This document shows positions 56,081-64,000 of a DNA stretch of 64,000 nt, in pieces (position 1 is the stretch's first letter; every line of letters starts with the position of its first letter). The stretch is from Alteromonas oceanisediminis (GTDB taxonomy: Bacteria; Pseudomonadota; Gammaproteobacteria; Enterobacterales; Alteromonadaceae): contig NZ_JAHCTA010000005.1 in NCBI RefSeq assembly GCF_018474025.1, forward strand, positions 1-64,000. Reading direction: 5' to 3'. Below the pieces are notes generated by a model. That model had not been told where the DNA came from. It saw only the letters and a list, made by a program, of their open reading frames with translations, and searched no databases. A program made the translations under genes and the position numbers.

Positions 56081-57178
56081 TTACTCCTCTGTCACGTGAC
56101 CATGTTTCACGTGGAACATCTTCTTATTATTTACCTCAGTCGAGAGCGTAAACTGCGCTTTATCGATTGCGGTAATGAAAATTTGTGTATCCGTTTTTAA
56201 TAGTCGTTTGACGAAAATATCTCTATGAGCTTGGTCCAACTCAGCACCGATATCGTCCAACAAAAATACGCCTTTTTGATCACCGCTCTTCTGCAAATAC
56301 TGGGTTTGCGCAAGCTGCAATGCGGCAACCAACATTCGAAGCTGACCACGAGATAAAATGTCAAATGCCGACTGGCCGTGTGTCTTTACCTTGAAATCGC
56401 CTTTATGTGGGCCTAGGCTGGTGTGACCAAACTTTATATCTTGTTCTAGCTTTGCACTGAGTTGTTCTTTTAGATGCAACTCCGTATCCCACCCGCTATG
56501 ATACGATATTTCGAATGAAAACTCAGGTAAAAATTCTGCTACAAGGTCATCGAATTGGCTTTTTATGGCCTTAACACTTCGTTGGCGTAGCTCGTCTAAC
56601 TTAACTCCTACCATAGCAAGCTGCTCTGTCCAATACCCGATTTGCGTGCTTGGTTCACCTCTGTGGTACGAGACCTGTTTCAGTAGCGCGTTTCGCTGAC
56701 GCAACACGCGATGATAAGTCCTAGCAATTGCATCAAAAGATGGTTCCACGTGAAACAATCCCCAATCGATAAACTTTCGCCTTGCCGACGGCGAGCCAAT
56801 GAGATGATCTATGCTTTGTGGTGTGAATACTTGTACCGGCAGAAGTGAAACAATGTCAGAGACCCGCTTTGAGCGCTCACCGTCAATACTGCAAATAAAC
56901 TCATCTCTAGTGGAGCGACTAAGCCCGACTTTCTTGACGACGCCGGAATCAGCATAACAACGCGCGAAAATATGAAATTCAACGTGGCTTTCTTGAATGG
57001 CAAGCTTTGGTTTAGCCGTACGAAACGAACGACCGTAGCCCAAAAAATGAATAGCCTCTAATATCGAAGACTTTCCACTACCATTGTCACCATAAATGAG
57101 GTTAAGGGTAGTGGAAGGTTCGATATTCAGAGCATGTAAATTACGAAAATGACTAACCTGGAGGAGCTCCAGTTTCAT
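56081..57178 (-). CDS. recF: DNA recombination and repair protein RecF
   Basis: SMC-like ATPase that loads RecA at gaps. The 365-residue protein has Walker A GDNGSGKSS near 33-41, a signature RGQLRMLVAA and a Walker B LLDDIGAELD near 305-314. I use ATG 57178 (MKLELLQVSHFRNL), the usual family start, not the upstream ATG that overlaps dnaN. The gene begins seven bases after dnaN. Confidence 0.97.
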   Translation of the reverse strand: MKLELLQVSHFRNLHALNIEPSTTLNLIYGDNGSGKSSILEAIHFLGYGRSFRTAKPKLAIQESHVEFHIFARCYADSGVVKKVGLSRSTRDEFICSIDGERSKRVSDIVSLLPVQVFTPQSIDHLIGSPSARRKFIDWGLFHVEPSFDAIARTYHRVLRQRNALLKQVSYHRGEPSTQIGYWTEQLAMVGVKLDELRQRSVKAIKSQFDDLVAEFLPEFSFEISYHSGWDTELHLKEQLSAKLEQDIKFGHTSLGPHKGDFKVKTHGQSAFDILSRGQLRMLVAALQLAQTQYLQKSGDQKGVFLLDDIGAELDQAHRDIFVKRLLKTDTQIFITAIDKAQFTLSTEVNNKKMFHVKHGHVTEE

Positions 57179-57185
57179 GGGCGCA

Positions 57186-58289
57186 CTACAATCGCATTGG
57201 CATAATGACGTACTGAGCAGCACTATTGTCGTCAGATTCGATCAATGCGCTGGAATTGCTGTCAGACAATGAGATTTGTAAGCTTTCAGACTTTAGTGCA
57301 TTCATAACATCAATCAAATAGGCGACGTTGAAGCCAATTTCTAAGTCTTCACCAGAATAGTCTACATCAACAATTTCTTCGGCTTCTTCCTGTTCAGGGT
57401 TGTTGGCGGTAATCTTTAGCTCGCCACTAGCCAGATTCAAACGAACCCCTTTAAACTTTTCATTGGATAAGATAGCCGCTCGCGAAAAAGCATGCTTCAG
57501 TGTCTCTTTATCCGACTTCACTACCTTATTGCACTCTTTCGGTAACACGCGACGATAATCAGGGAAACGACCATCAACCAATTTACTGGTAAAGATAAAG
57601 TCGGCGCTAAAAACACGAATATGATTAGAGCCAATCTGTATTTTTACTGCCTTGTCATCGTCTTCAATCAATCGAGAAATTTCGAGCACGCCTTTTCGAG
57701 GAATAATGACCTGCCGTGCCGGTAATGACAAACCCTCTAGCTCAAGCTTACATAACGCCAGGCGATGACCGTCTGTGGCAACGGATCGCACAACAGCACC
57801 GTCTGTCTCCAACGACATGCCATTCAAATAGTAACGAACATCCTGCTGAGCCATCGAGAAAGCCGTACTTTCGATAAGTCGCTTCAAATCTGAGCGGACC
57901 ACCTCAAACTCAGTTTCGCCTTCCCAGTCTTCCAGATTCGGATAATCATTAGCAGATAAAGTGCTTAATGAATACCGCCCTCTGCCACTGCGAATAATTG
58001 CTTTATTGCCTTCTACCTCAAAAACAATATCATTACCATCATTGAGACCGCGCACGATATCCAACAATTTCTTTGCAGGAACGGTGGTCTCACCTTCTGT
58101 GCATTCACCTTCCAATGAAACGCTTGATATTAATTCAACCTCTAAATCAGTACCGGTAAGCCAAAGTGCGTCTTCACTCACTTTGATCAGTACATTCGAT
58201 AGGATGGGTAATGTGTGGCGGCGCTCAACAGCACCGACTACCAACTGCAAAGGCTGCAGGAATTTTTCTCGGCTAATCTTGAATTTCAT
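57186..58289 (-). CDS. dnaN: DNA polymerase III beta subunit (sliding clamp)
   Basis: Clamp that tethers polymerase III to DNA. The 367 residues (family length about 366) consist of three homologous domains and end in the conserved QYVIMPMRL, and start MKFKISREKFLQPLQLVVG. It lies 24 bases after dnaA in one transcription unit. Confidence 0.98.
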   Translation of the reverse strand: MKFKISREKFLQPLQLVVGAVERRHTLPILSNVLIKVSEDALWLTGTDLEVELISSVSLEGECTEGETTVPAKKLLDIVRGLNDGNDIVFEVEGNKAIIRSGRGRYSLSTLSANDYPNLEDWEGETEFEVVRSDLKRLIESTAFSMAQQDVRYYLNGMSLETDGAVVRSVATDGHRLALCKLELEGLSLPARQVIIPRKGVLEISRLIEDDDKAVKIQIGSNHIRVFSADFIFTSKLVDGRFPDYRRVLPKECNKVVKSDKETLKHAFSRAAILSNEKFKGVRLNLASGELKITANNPEQEEAEEIVDVDYSGEDLEIGFNVAYLIDVMNALKSESLQISLSDSNSSALIESDDNSAAQYVIMPMRL

Positions 58290-58313
58290 CGATCCACTTA
58301 CTCGCTTTTGACT

Positions 58314-59765
58314 TTAGGAAGACAGCGTTCTGATTAAGTTTTTATAGTCCTCTTTTATATCATGACTTTCTTCTCTTAGCTGCTCTATTTTTCTGCAAGC
58401 GTGAAGTACCGTGGTATGGTCCCGGCCTCCAAAGGCATTACCTATTTCCGGCAAACTTCGGTTAGTCAGTTCTTTAGCCAATGCCATTGCGAGTTGCCTT
58501 GGCCGAGCAATACTACGACTGCGCCGCTTTGACAACATGTCTGACACTTTAACCTTGTAGTAATCTGCTACCGTTTTCTGAATATTCTCAATGGTCACGA
58601 GTTTGTCTTGCAGCGATAGCAGATCACGCAACGCATCTTTAACAAAATCAATGGTGATAGGACGCCCAGTAAAGTTGGCATTGGCTATCACTCGATTAAG
58701 CGCACCCTCAAGTTCACGAACATTCGACCTTAGCCGCTTTGCAATAAAAAACGCGACTTCATTCGGCATGCTGATGTTATTTTGCGATGCCTTTTTCATC
58801 AAGATCGCGACGCGAGTTTCTAGCTCAGGGGGCTCAATAGCGATGGTCAACCCCCAACCGAAACGAGACTTAAGTCGATCTTCCACCCCCGCAATTTCCT
58901 TCGGATATCTGTCGGACGTGAGGATTATCTGCTGGTTGCCCTCGAGTAGCGCATTGAAGGTGTGAAAAAACTCTTCCTGTGAACGGTCTTTGTTGGCAAA
59001 AAACTGAATGTCATCAATAAGCAGTGCATCAACAGAACGATAAAAGCGCTTAAAATCTTCGATAGCGTTGTTCTGCAACGCCTTCACCATATCTTGCACG
59101 AAGCGTTCAGAATGCATATAGACGATTTTTGCGTTGGGTTTGCCAGCGAGGATGCCGTGACCTACCGCATGCAGAAGGTGAGTTTTACCCAATCCAGTGC
59201 CGCCATAGATAAACAGCGGGTTGTAGGCTTTGCCCGGATTATCTGCGACCTGAGAGGCGGCAGCACGCGCAAGCTGATTCGACTTACCTTCAACGAAACT
59301 ATCAAATTTGTAACCTGGATTCAGGTTGTTTTTATGAGAAACACCGGCCGGAATAGGCGTTACGCGAGCTGGCGTTTGTTGTGGCGGCGTTAATAGTGAC
59401 GCTTCGTCCGTTTTTACGGGTGCACGTGTCACTTGATTATTGAGCTGCCCAGATTGCTGCTCGCCCGGTGGCTCATCGTGTGCCTCGGTGCGTTTCACAC
59501 TCGCCGGAGGGTTGAATGTCGTTGGTCGACGTGATTGCACATCTAACTTCAGCGACGGTGGATTCGAATCACTAAATTCGCTCAGAAGCGCAGAGATCAC
59601 GTCGCGATATTTATCACGAACCCAATCAAGTATGAAATGGTTCTGGGCGTATAAGGTCAATATGTCGCCGTCGAGATCGCACTGCAATGGCCTTATCCAC
59701 ATACTAAACTCTTGTGACGGCAACTCCTGCTTGAGACGATCGAGACATTGAGACCAAATATCCAT
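58314..59765 (-). CDS. dnaA: Chromosomal replication initiator DnaA
   Basis: Opens the origin. The 483 residues show domain I (1-85), a variable proline-rich linker domain II (about 86-150), the AAA+ domain with Walker [11 protein letters not shown] (188-197) and Walker [10 protein letters not shown], and the domain IV DNA-binding signature [17 protein letters not shown] near the end. The linker is of ordinary length. First gene of dnaA-dnaN-recF-gyrB; the region upstream carries DnaA boxes and may be the origin. Confidence 0.98.
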   Translation of the reverse strand: MDIWSQCLDRLKQELPSQEFSMWIRPLQCDLDGDILTLYAQNHFILDWVRDKYRDVISALLSEFSDSNPPSLKLDVQSRRPTTFNPPASVKRTEAHDEPPGEQQSGQLNNQVTRAPVKTDEASLLTPPQQTPARVTPIPAGVSHKNNLNPGYKFDSFVEGKSNQLARAAASQVADNPGKAYNPLFIYGGTGLGKTHLLHAVGHGILAGKPNAKIVYMHSERFVQDMVKALQNNAIEDFKRFYRSVDALLIDDIQFFANKDRSQEEFFHTFNALLEGNQQIILTSDRYPKEIAGVEDRLKSRFGWGLTIAIEPPELETRVAILMKKASQNNISMPNEVAFFIAKRLRSNVRELEGALNRVIANANFTGRPITIDFVKDALRDLLSLQDKLVTIENIQKTVADYYKVKVSDMLSKRRSRSIARPRQLAMALAKELTNRSLPEIGNAFGGRDHTTVLHACRKIEQLREESHDIKEDYKNLIRTLSS

Positions 59766-60092
59766 GTATTAAAACCTATAACCCATTGTTTATTTTATGA
59801 TTTTGTGAATATCATTCACCTGAGTGCTGTATTGCTGGTACGCTGTAACATCAATTCGAAAGTTAGTTTTGGGTTAACTTTCACTGCGAAAAAAAGCGAG
59901 CTGTGAATTATCTCTTGTCTCAATTTTAATGTAAATGCAGATTGCGATCTAATCGCTGACCCTCGATTAAAATAACAATATCATACTGTTTTTATTGGTA
60001 ATTATTATAATTTACCAATTAGCGAAACAAACCACACAGATCCACGGAGTGGCGAAAAGATCAATGCTTTTGATAGGTGATATTGTTATAAC

Positions 60093-60101
60093 TGTGGATA
60101 A
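60093..60101 (-). promoter_or_regulatory. DnaA box (perfect, minus strand)
   Basis: TGTGGATAA, the complement of TTATCCACA; the only exact box in the dnaA-rpmH region. Confidence 0.65.
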
Positions 60102-60239
60102 ATTAAGTATTTCGGATTATTTACTCACACAGTGAGCTAATTTTATACGCTGATAATGTATTCTAATTGATGAAACCGCCGACTTGGGCACATTGTCTGT
60201 CTAAAACGGCTAACATCCTCAATTAAATCTATATTCTAT

Positions 60240-60268
60240 TTGACATGAAGCCACGAGATCTCTAGAAT
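60240..60268 (+). promoter_or_regulatory. Strong sigma-70 promoter of rpmH-rnpA
   Basis: TTGACA (60240-60245), 17-base spacer, TAGAAT (60263-60268): eleven of twelve consensus bases. Confidence 0.8.
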
Positions 60269-60346
60269 TCAGCGTCCTTTTGAGGCGAGGTATTTATGCT
60301 TTCGCATCAAGTGTATTGTTAACCCCTAAATGATGAGACTCTGGCG

Positions 60347-60481
60347 ATGAAAAGAACTTTTCAACCGAGCAATCTGAAGCGTAAGCGTTCACACGGTTTC
60401 CGCGCTCGCATGGCGACAAAAAATGGTCGTAAAGTGCTTGCTAACCGCCGTGCAAAAGGTCGTGCTCGTCTTTCAGCATAA
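60347..60481 (+). CDS. rpmH: 50S ribosomal protein L34
   Basis: A 44-residue, very basic protein starting [20 protein letters not shown] and ending KGRARLSA, the universal L34 sequence. Too short for a 60-residue open-frame list; I translated it directly. It lies under a near-consensus promoter, with rnpA following after 14 bases. Confidence 0.98.
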   Translation: MKRTFQPSNLKRKRSHGFRARMATKNGRKVLANRRAKGRARLSA

Positions 60482-60495
60482 GCTCTAATAGTACA

Positions 60496-60852
60496 GTGGG
60501 CGGGTGCCAATTTACTCGGGAGTTACGTTTGTTAACTCCCTCCCACTTTACTTTCGTTTTTGATGACGCTATTCCAACCAGCTCTTCGCAATTCACACTT
60601 CTCGCAAGACACAATCAGTACAATCATCCGCGGCTCGGTATCACTATCGCTAAGAAGCGTGTGCGTAAAGCGCATGACAGAAATAGGCTAAAGAGGATCC
60701 TGCGTGAAAGTTTTCGATTACATCAGCACCAATTACCAAATGTTGATATAGTCATTATCGGCAAGTCAAATGCCGATAAATTAACCAACCCTGAACTCTT
60801 TGCCCTATTGGATAAGCTATGGAAAAAACTCGCAAAACGCTGCGCAGTGTAA
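60496..60852 (+). CDS. rnpA: Ribonuclease P protein component
   Basis: Protein subunit of RNase P, which matures the 5' ends of tRNAs. The 118 residues begin at GTG 60496 (ARG-rich [10 protein letters not shown] block follows) and contain the family signature [16 protein letters not shown] near 70-85. The yidD gene begins inside its last 34 bases. Confidence 0.95.
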   Translation: MGGCQFTRELRLLTPSHFTFVFDDAIPTSSSQFTLLARHNQYNHPRLGITIAKKRVRKAHDRNRLKRILRESFRLHQHQLPNVDIVIIGKSNADKLTNPELFALLDKLWKKLAKRCAV

Positions 60853-61088
60853 TCATTGCCTTACCCGTTGCATTGATCCGCTGCTATCAAAAACTACTAT
60901 CGCCTTTAATTGGGCAAAGTTGCCGCTTTCATCCAACTTGTTCTTTTTATGCGATAGAAGCGCTAAAAAGCCACGGTTTGTTGATTGGCGGTTGGTTATC
61001 CGTAAAACGCATATTAAAATGCCACCCATTACACTCGGGCGGGTTTGACCCTGTTCCTTCAACATCTACTAAAATTAAGCACAAATAA
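60819..61088 (+). CDS. yidD: Membrane protein insertion efficiency factor YidD
   Basis: An 89-residue protein with the YidD core [17 protein letters not shown] and [12 protein letters not shown], including the three conserved Cys. Assists YidC in membrane insertion. Overlaps rnpA by 34 bases, a common arrangement, and precedes yidC by nine bases. Confidence 0.95.
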   Translation: MEKTRKTLRSVIIALPVALIRCYQKLLSPLIGQSCRFHPTCSFYAIEALKSHGLLIGGWLSVKRILKCHPLHSGGFDPVPSTSTKIKHK

Positions 61089-61097
61089 GAGACTATT

Positions 61098-62786
61098 ATG
61101 GAATCGCAACGCAGCTTTCTGATCATTGGCCTCGCCTTAGTCAGTTTTTTACTCTGGCAACAATGGCAGAAAGATTACGGCCCGCAACCGGTACAATATG
61201 CTGAATCGTCGAACGCAAATTCATCTGTCGATGCGCAACCGAATTCTGTACCGAGCGCCACAAACGCCAGTGCAGTGCCCACAGATGTAGCATTGGAAAG
61301 CGTTGAAGATGTACCGGTTGCCCAGAATCAGGCAGCCCCAATTCCGGCACAGTCAAATCGTTTTGTCACCATTTCAACTGACACCCTCACCCTAACCTTA
61401 GATTTGATTGGCGGTGATATCGTAGTGGCTGATTTGGTCAAATTTCCGGTGACTCAGGGCTCAGATGACTCTTATAGCTTATTACGCGCAGACAGCGCTT
61501 CTCTGTATGTCGCGCAAAGTGGATTGGTTGGTGCCAGTGGCCCTGATGCCAATCCTCAGGGTCGCCCACTTTATTCTGCACAGGCAGACAACTATACGCT
61601 AACGGGCGACACGTTAAGCGTCCCGCTTACATGGTCAAACGAAGCGGGACTTTCGGTCACCAAAACATTCACTTTTCAGCGCGGGTCGCATGAAGTGGAT
61701 GTCAGCTATACCATCAATAACAATGCCAGTGAAACGGCGCAAATACAGCAATATGCCCAGCTAAAACAAACGTTAACGCAGCCAGATGGCAACATGTTTA
61801 TGCCGACTTACCGGGGCGCAGCGTATTCCACCCAGGACACACGATACGAGAAATTCAGTTTCGATGATTTTGAAGACGAAAACTTACGCAAAGCCACTGT
61901 CGGTGGCTGGGTTGGCATGTTGGAACATTACTTTGTGTCAGCGTGGGTGCCTCCACAGGAACAGACCAATACCATTTACTCGCGTATTTTGAATAATCAA
62001 TACGCCATTATTGGCTACACCACGCCTCCGGTAATGATCAACAGTGGCGAAACGCAAACCGTTTCAAGCACGCTCTACATGGGGCCGAAGGATCAAGATG
62101 TGCTTGCAAATATCGCCCGCGGACTAGACCTGACTGTTGAATACGGGATCCTCTGGTGGATATCTCAACCGCTGTTTTCCTTATTGCAGTTTTTACATAG
62201 CCTAGTTGGCAACTGGGGTGTAGCAATCATCCTGATCACCATTATTGTTAAAGGCGCAATGTACTGGTTAACAAAGAAACAGTACGAGTCCTTCGCTAAA
62301 CTGCGGGTCCTGGCGCCTAAAATGACGCAACTGAAAGAGCGCTATGGCGATGATCGGCAAAAAATGTCACAGGCAATGATGGAGTTGTATAAGAAGGAAA
62401 AGGTCAATCCGATGGGAGGCTGTTTCCCGCTGTTGCTACAGATGCCGATTTTCTTGGCACTTTACTGGGTACTGTTGGAAAGTGTTGAATTACGTCATGC
62501 CGACTTTGTGCTGTGGATCACTGATTTATCCGTTAAAGACCCCTACTTTGTCCTACCGGTTTTGACAGGAGCAAGCATGTACTTTTTGCAAAAGCTCAAC
62601 CCGACGACGATTCAGGATCCGATGCAACAAAAAATCATGCAGTGGATGCCGGTCGCAATGAGTATTTTCTTCCTGTGGTTCCCTGCCGGTTTGGTGCTTT
62701 ACTGGTTGGTGAGTAACTTGATCACCTTAGTTCAGGCGAAACTAATTTATCGTTCAATGGAAAAGCGCGGGATTAAAACGCATTAA
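61098..62786 (+). CDS. yidC: Membrane protein insertase YidC
   Basis: Inserts and folds inner-membrane proteins. The 562 residues contain an N-terminal membrane helix (about 6-20), a large periplasmic domain (about 60-345) and the conserved C-terminal core of five helices (about 355-545) with [18 protein letters not shown]-like and [20 protein letters not shown] segments. Length is typical of gram-negative YidC. Between it and mnmE lies a yajQ gene, which is elsewhere in many relatives. Confidence 0.97.
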   Translation: MESQRSFLIIGLALVSFLLWQQWQKDYGPQPVQYAESSNANSSVDAQPNSVPSATNASAVPTDVALESVEDVPVAQNQAAPIPAQSNRFVTISTDTLTLTLDLIGGDIVVADLVKFPVTQGSDDSYSLLRADSASLYVAQSGLVGASGPDANPQGRPLYSAQADNYTLTGDTLSVPLTWSNEAGLSVTKTFTFQRGSHEVDVSYTINNNASETAQIQQYAQLKQTLTQPDGNMFMPTYRGAAYSTQDTRYEKFSFDDFEDENLRKATVGGWVGMLEHYFVSAWVPPQEQTNTIYSRILNNQYAIIGYTTPPVMINSGETQTVSSTLYMGPKDQDVLANIARGLDLTVEYGILWWISQPLFSLLQFLHSLVGNWGVAIILITIIVKGAMYWLTKKQYESFAKLRVLAPKMTQLKERYGDDRQKMSQAMMELYKKEKVNPMGGCFPLLLQMPIFLALYWVLLESVELRHADFVLWITDLSVKDPYFVLPVLTGASMYFLQKLNPTTIQDPMQQKIMQWMPVAMSIFFLWFPAGLVLYWLVSNLITLVQAKLIYRSMEKRGIKTH

Positions 62787-62815
62787 CTAGAACATTTAAT
62801 AATGAGGAGTGGCTG

Positions 62816-63298
62816 ATGCCGTCATTTGATATCGTCTCTGAAATCGATATGGTCGATGTTAAAAATGCGACCGACAACGCTAACCGAGAACTGGATACCC
62901 GGTTTGATTTTCGCGGTGTAGAAGCCAGCTTTAAATCAACGGATGAGGGTGTTTTAATGGTCGCTGAAGCTGAATTTCAGCTTCAGCAAATGGATTCTAT
63001 GTTGCGTAACGCGTGCAGCAAACGTGGCATGGATACCGCGTGTATGGAAGCTAAATCAGCCGATGCGAGCGGTAAAACGGTACGTCAGTTGATGAGTTTT
63101 AAACAAGGCATTGACCAACCCACCGCCAAGAAGATTGTCAAGTTGATTAAAGACGCCAAGCTGAAGGTGCAAGCGTCAATTCAAGGCGAGCAAGTTCGTG
63201 TCACTGGTAAGAAGCGTGACGATCTTCAAGAAGCCATGGCATTGGTGAAATCAGCAGGTTTAGGCCAACCATTCCAATTTACCAATTTCCGCGACTAG
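62816..63298 (+). CDS. yajQ: YajQ family nucleotide-binding protein
   Basis: A 160-residue protein of two ferredoxin-like (RNP-like) domains, recognised by [18 protein letters not shown] at the start and [13 protein letters not shown] near the end. In Xanthomonas a YajQ protein binds cyclic di-GMP; general binding of nucleotides or RNA is reported, and the biological role varies. It has GAGGAG eight bases upstream, and mnmE starts 12 bases after its stop. Confidence 0.95.
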   Translation: MPSFDIVSEIDMVDVKNATDNANRELDTRFDFRGVEASFKSTDEGVLMVAEAEFQLQQMDSMLRNACSKRGMDTACMEAKSADASGKTVRQLMSFKQGIDQPTAKKIVKLIKDAKLKVQASIQGEQVRVTGKKRDDLQEAMALVKSAGLGQPFQFTNFRD

Positions 63299-63310
63299 CG
63301 CATTACAGCG

Positions 63311-64000
63311 ATGACGTTTGAACAAACCGACACCATTGTGGCGCAAGCGTCTGCAGCAGGCAAAGGCGGTGTCGGGATTGTGCGCGTTTCAGGACCTGGT
63401 GCAACAACCGTTGCCACTAAAGTGTTAGGCCAATGCCCTCCCCCGCGCACTGCCACATACTTACCCTTTAGGGATGAGCATGGCGAAGCGATTGATCAGG
63501 GCATCGCCTTGTTTTTCCAAGGGCCGCACTCATTCACAGGCGAAGATGTACTTGAACTGCAAGGGCACGGTGGTCAAGTTGTTATCGACATGTTGCTCAG
63601 TGAAATATTACGCATAGATAACATTCGCGTAGCTAAACCTGGCGAATTCAGTGAGCGCGCTTTTTTAAACGATAAGTTGGACTTGGCGCAAGCAGAAGCA
63701 ATTGCTGATCTTATAGACGCAAGTTCTCAACAGGCGGCGCGTAGCGCCATGCGCAGTCTGCAAGGCGAATTTTCACAGCAAATTCATGCAGTGGTTGAGC
63801 AAGTTATCCAGCTGCGCATGTACGTTGAGGCGGCGATTGATTTTCCAGAAGAAGAAATTGATTTTTTAAGCGACGGTAAAGTGGCTGGTGATCTAGCCAG
63901 CATTGTATCAACCTTGTCCGAAATACGTCATCGTGCCCAACAGGGTTCTCTGCTCAGAGAGGGTATGCAAGTTGTGATTGCGGGCAAGCCCAACGCAGGA
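63311..64000 (+). CDS. mnmE: tRNA modification GTPase MnmE, 5' part
   Basis: First 230 codons of the tRNA U34 modification GTPase (with MnmG it makes cmnm5U). The N-terminal formyl-THF-binding domain (about 1-120) and the start of the helical domain ([16 protein letters not shown]) are visible, and the window ends inside the G1 loop of the GTPase domain (AGKPNAG...). Partial because the window ends; the rest continues to the right. The start codon fits the usual [13 protein letters not shown]. Confidence 0.97.
   Translation, partial: MTFEQTDTIVAQASAAGKGGVGIVRVSGPGATTVATKVLGQCPPPRTATYLPFRDEHGEAIDQGIALFFQGPHSFTGEDVLELQGHGGQVVIDMLLSEILRIDNIRVAKPGEFSERAFLNDKLDLAQAEAIADLIDASSQQAARSAMRSLQGEFSQQIHAVVEQVIQLRMYVEAAIDFPEEEIDFLSDGKVAGDLASIVSTLSEIRHRAQQGSLLREGMQVVIAGKPNAG

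Larger units (their letters stand above)
59766..60346. other. AT-rich dnaA-rpmH intergenic region, candidate origin (oriC) or dnaA control region
   Basis: 581 bases without a gene. Contains one perfect DnaA box on the minus strand (60093-60101) and three one-mismatch boxes: TGTGAATAT (59804-59812), TGTGAATTA (59902-59910) and TTACTCACA (60121-60129). There is an inverted repeat ATTGGTAA-N10-TTACCAAT (59994-60019) with an AT-only centre, and four GATC sites. dnaA-rpmH is the origin site in Pseudomonas; in Vibrio and E. coli it is near mnmG. So origin function is possible, not shown. Confidence 0.55.

Overview
The window looks like the origin-proximal chromosome of a marine gammaproteobacterium of the order Alteromonadales, probably Alteromonadaceae (the genus is inference). 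The evidence is gene order. dnaA-dnaN-recF-gyrB lies back to back with rpmH-rnpA-yidD-yidC-mnmE. yrdA-aroE-hemF-yrdD-smg-dprA-LysM-def-fmt-rsmB-trkA, polA-spf-engB, csrC-yihI and glyQS follow the arrangement known from Shewanella, Vibrio and E. coli. No tRNA, rRNA, CRISPR array, transposase or integrase was seen. An rRNA-type promoter at the extreme left fires out of the window.

Regions. (1) 1-11.4 kb: translation, heme, shikimate, DNA-uptake and K+ uptake housekeeping genes, with two oddities: a small double-glycine-leader peptide gene beside yrdA, and an ompW gene carrying a perfect FNR box. (2) 11.4-25.2 kb: two unrecognised exported proteins, trkH, polA, Spot 42 RNA and a possible second small RNA, engB, cytochrome c4, a CsrC-like RNA, yihI, tag, glyQS and a small lipoprotein. 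(3) 25.2-53.6 kb: an accessory block lying between glyS and gyrB, which are neighbours in Shewanella. It holds BON-domain proteins, two MscS channels, two PA2169-like four-helix proteins, DUF748, DUF2254, DUF1328 and DUF2945 proteins, a hemerythrin, GdhA, a phosphatase-lipid kinase fusion, topoisomerase IB, a MlaA-MMPL lipid-transport pair, a YqjD/E/K-like operon, and a five-gene phosphorelay that includes a sigma-54-dependent activator. (4) 53.6-64 kb: gyrB-recF-dnaN-dnaA, a 580-bp AT-rich region with DnaA boxes, then rpmH-rnpA-yidD-yidC-yajQ-mnmE, the last cut by the window end.

The most interesting result is in block 3. Eleven of its transcription units carry sigma-54-type (-24/-12) promoter candidates, ten with exact GG-N10-GC spacing and four of those ten matching 10 of 12 consensus bases. 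The only sigma-54 activator seen sits at the end of the same block with its own sensor kinases, two response-regulator proteins and a 72-residue stand-alone phosphoacceptor-like peptide. I infer a self-contained, sigma-54-driven envelope/osmotic stress regulon encoded next to the replication origin. The signals it senses are unknown.
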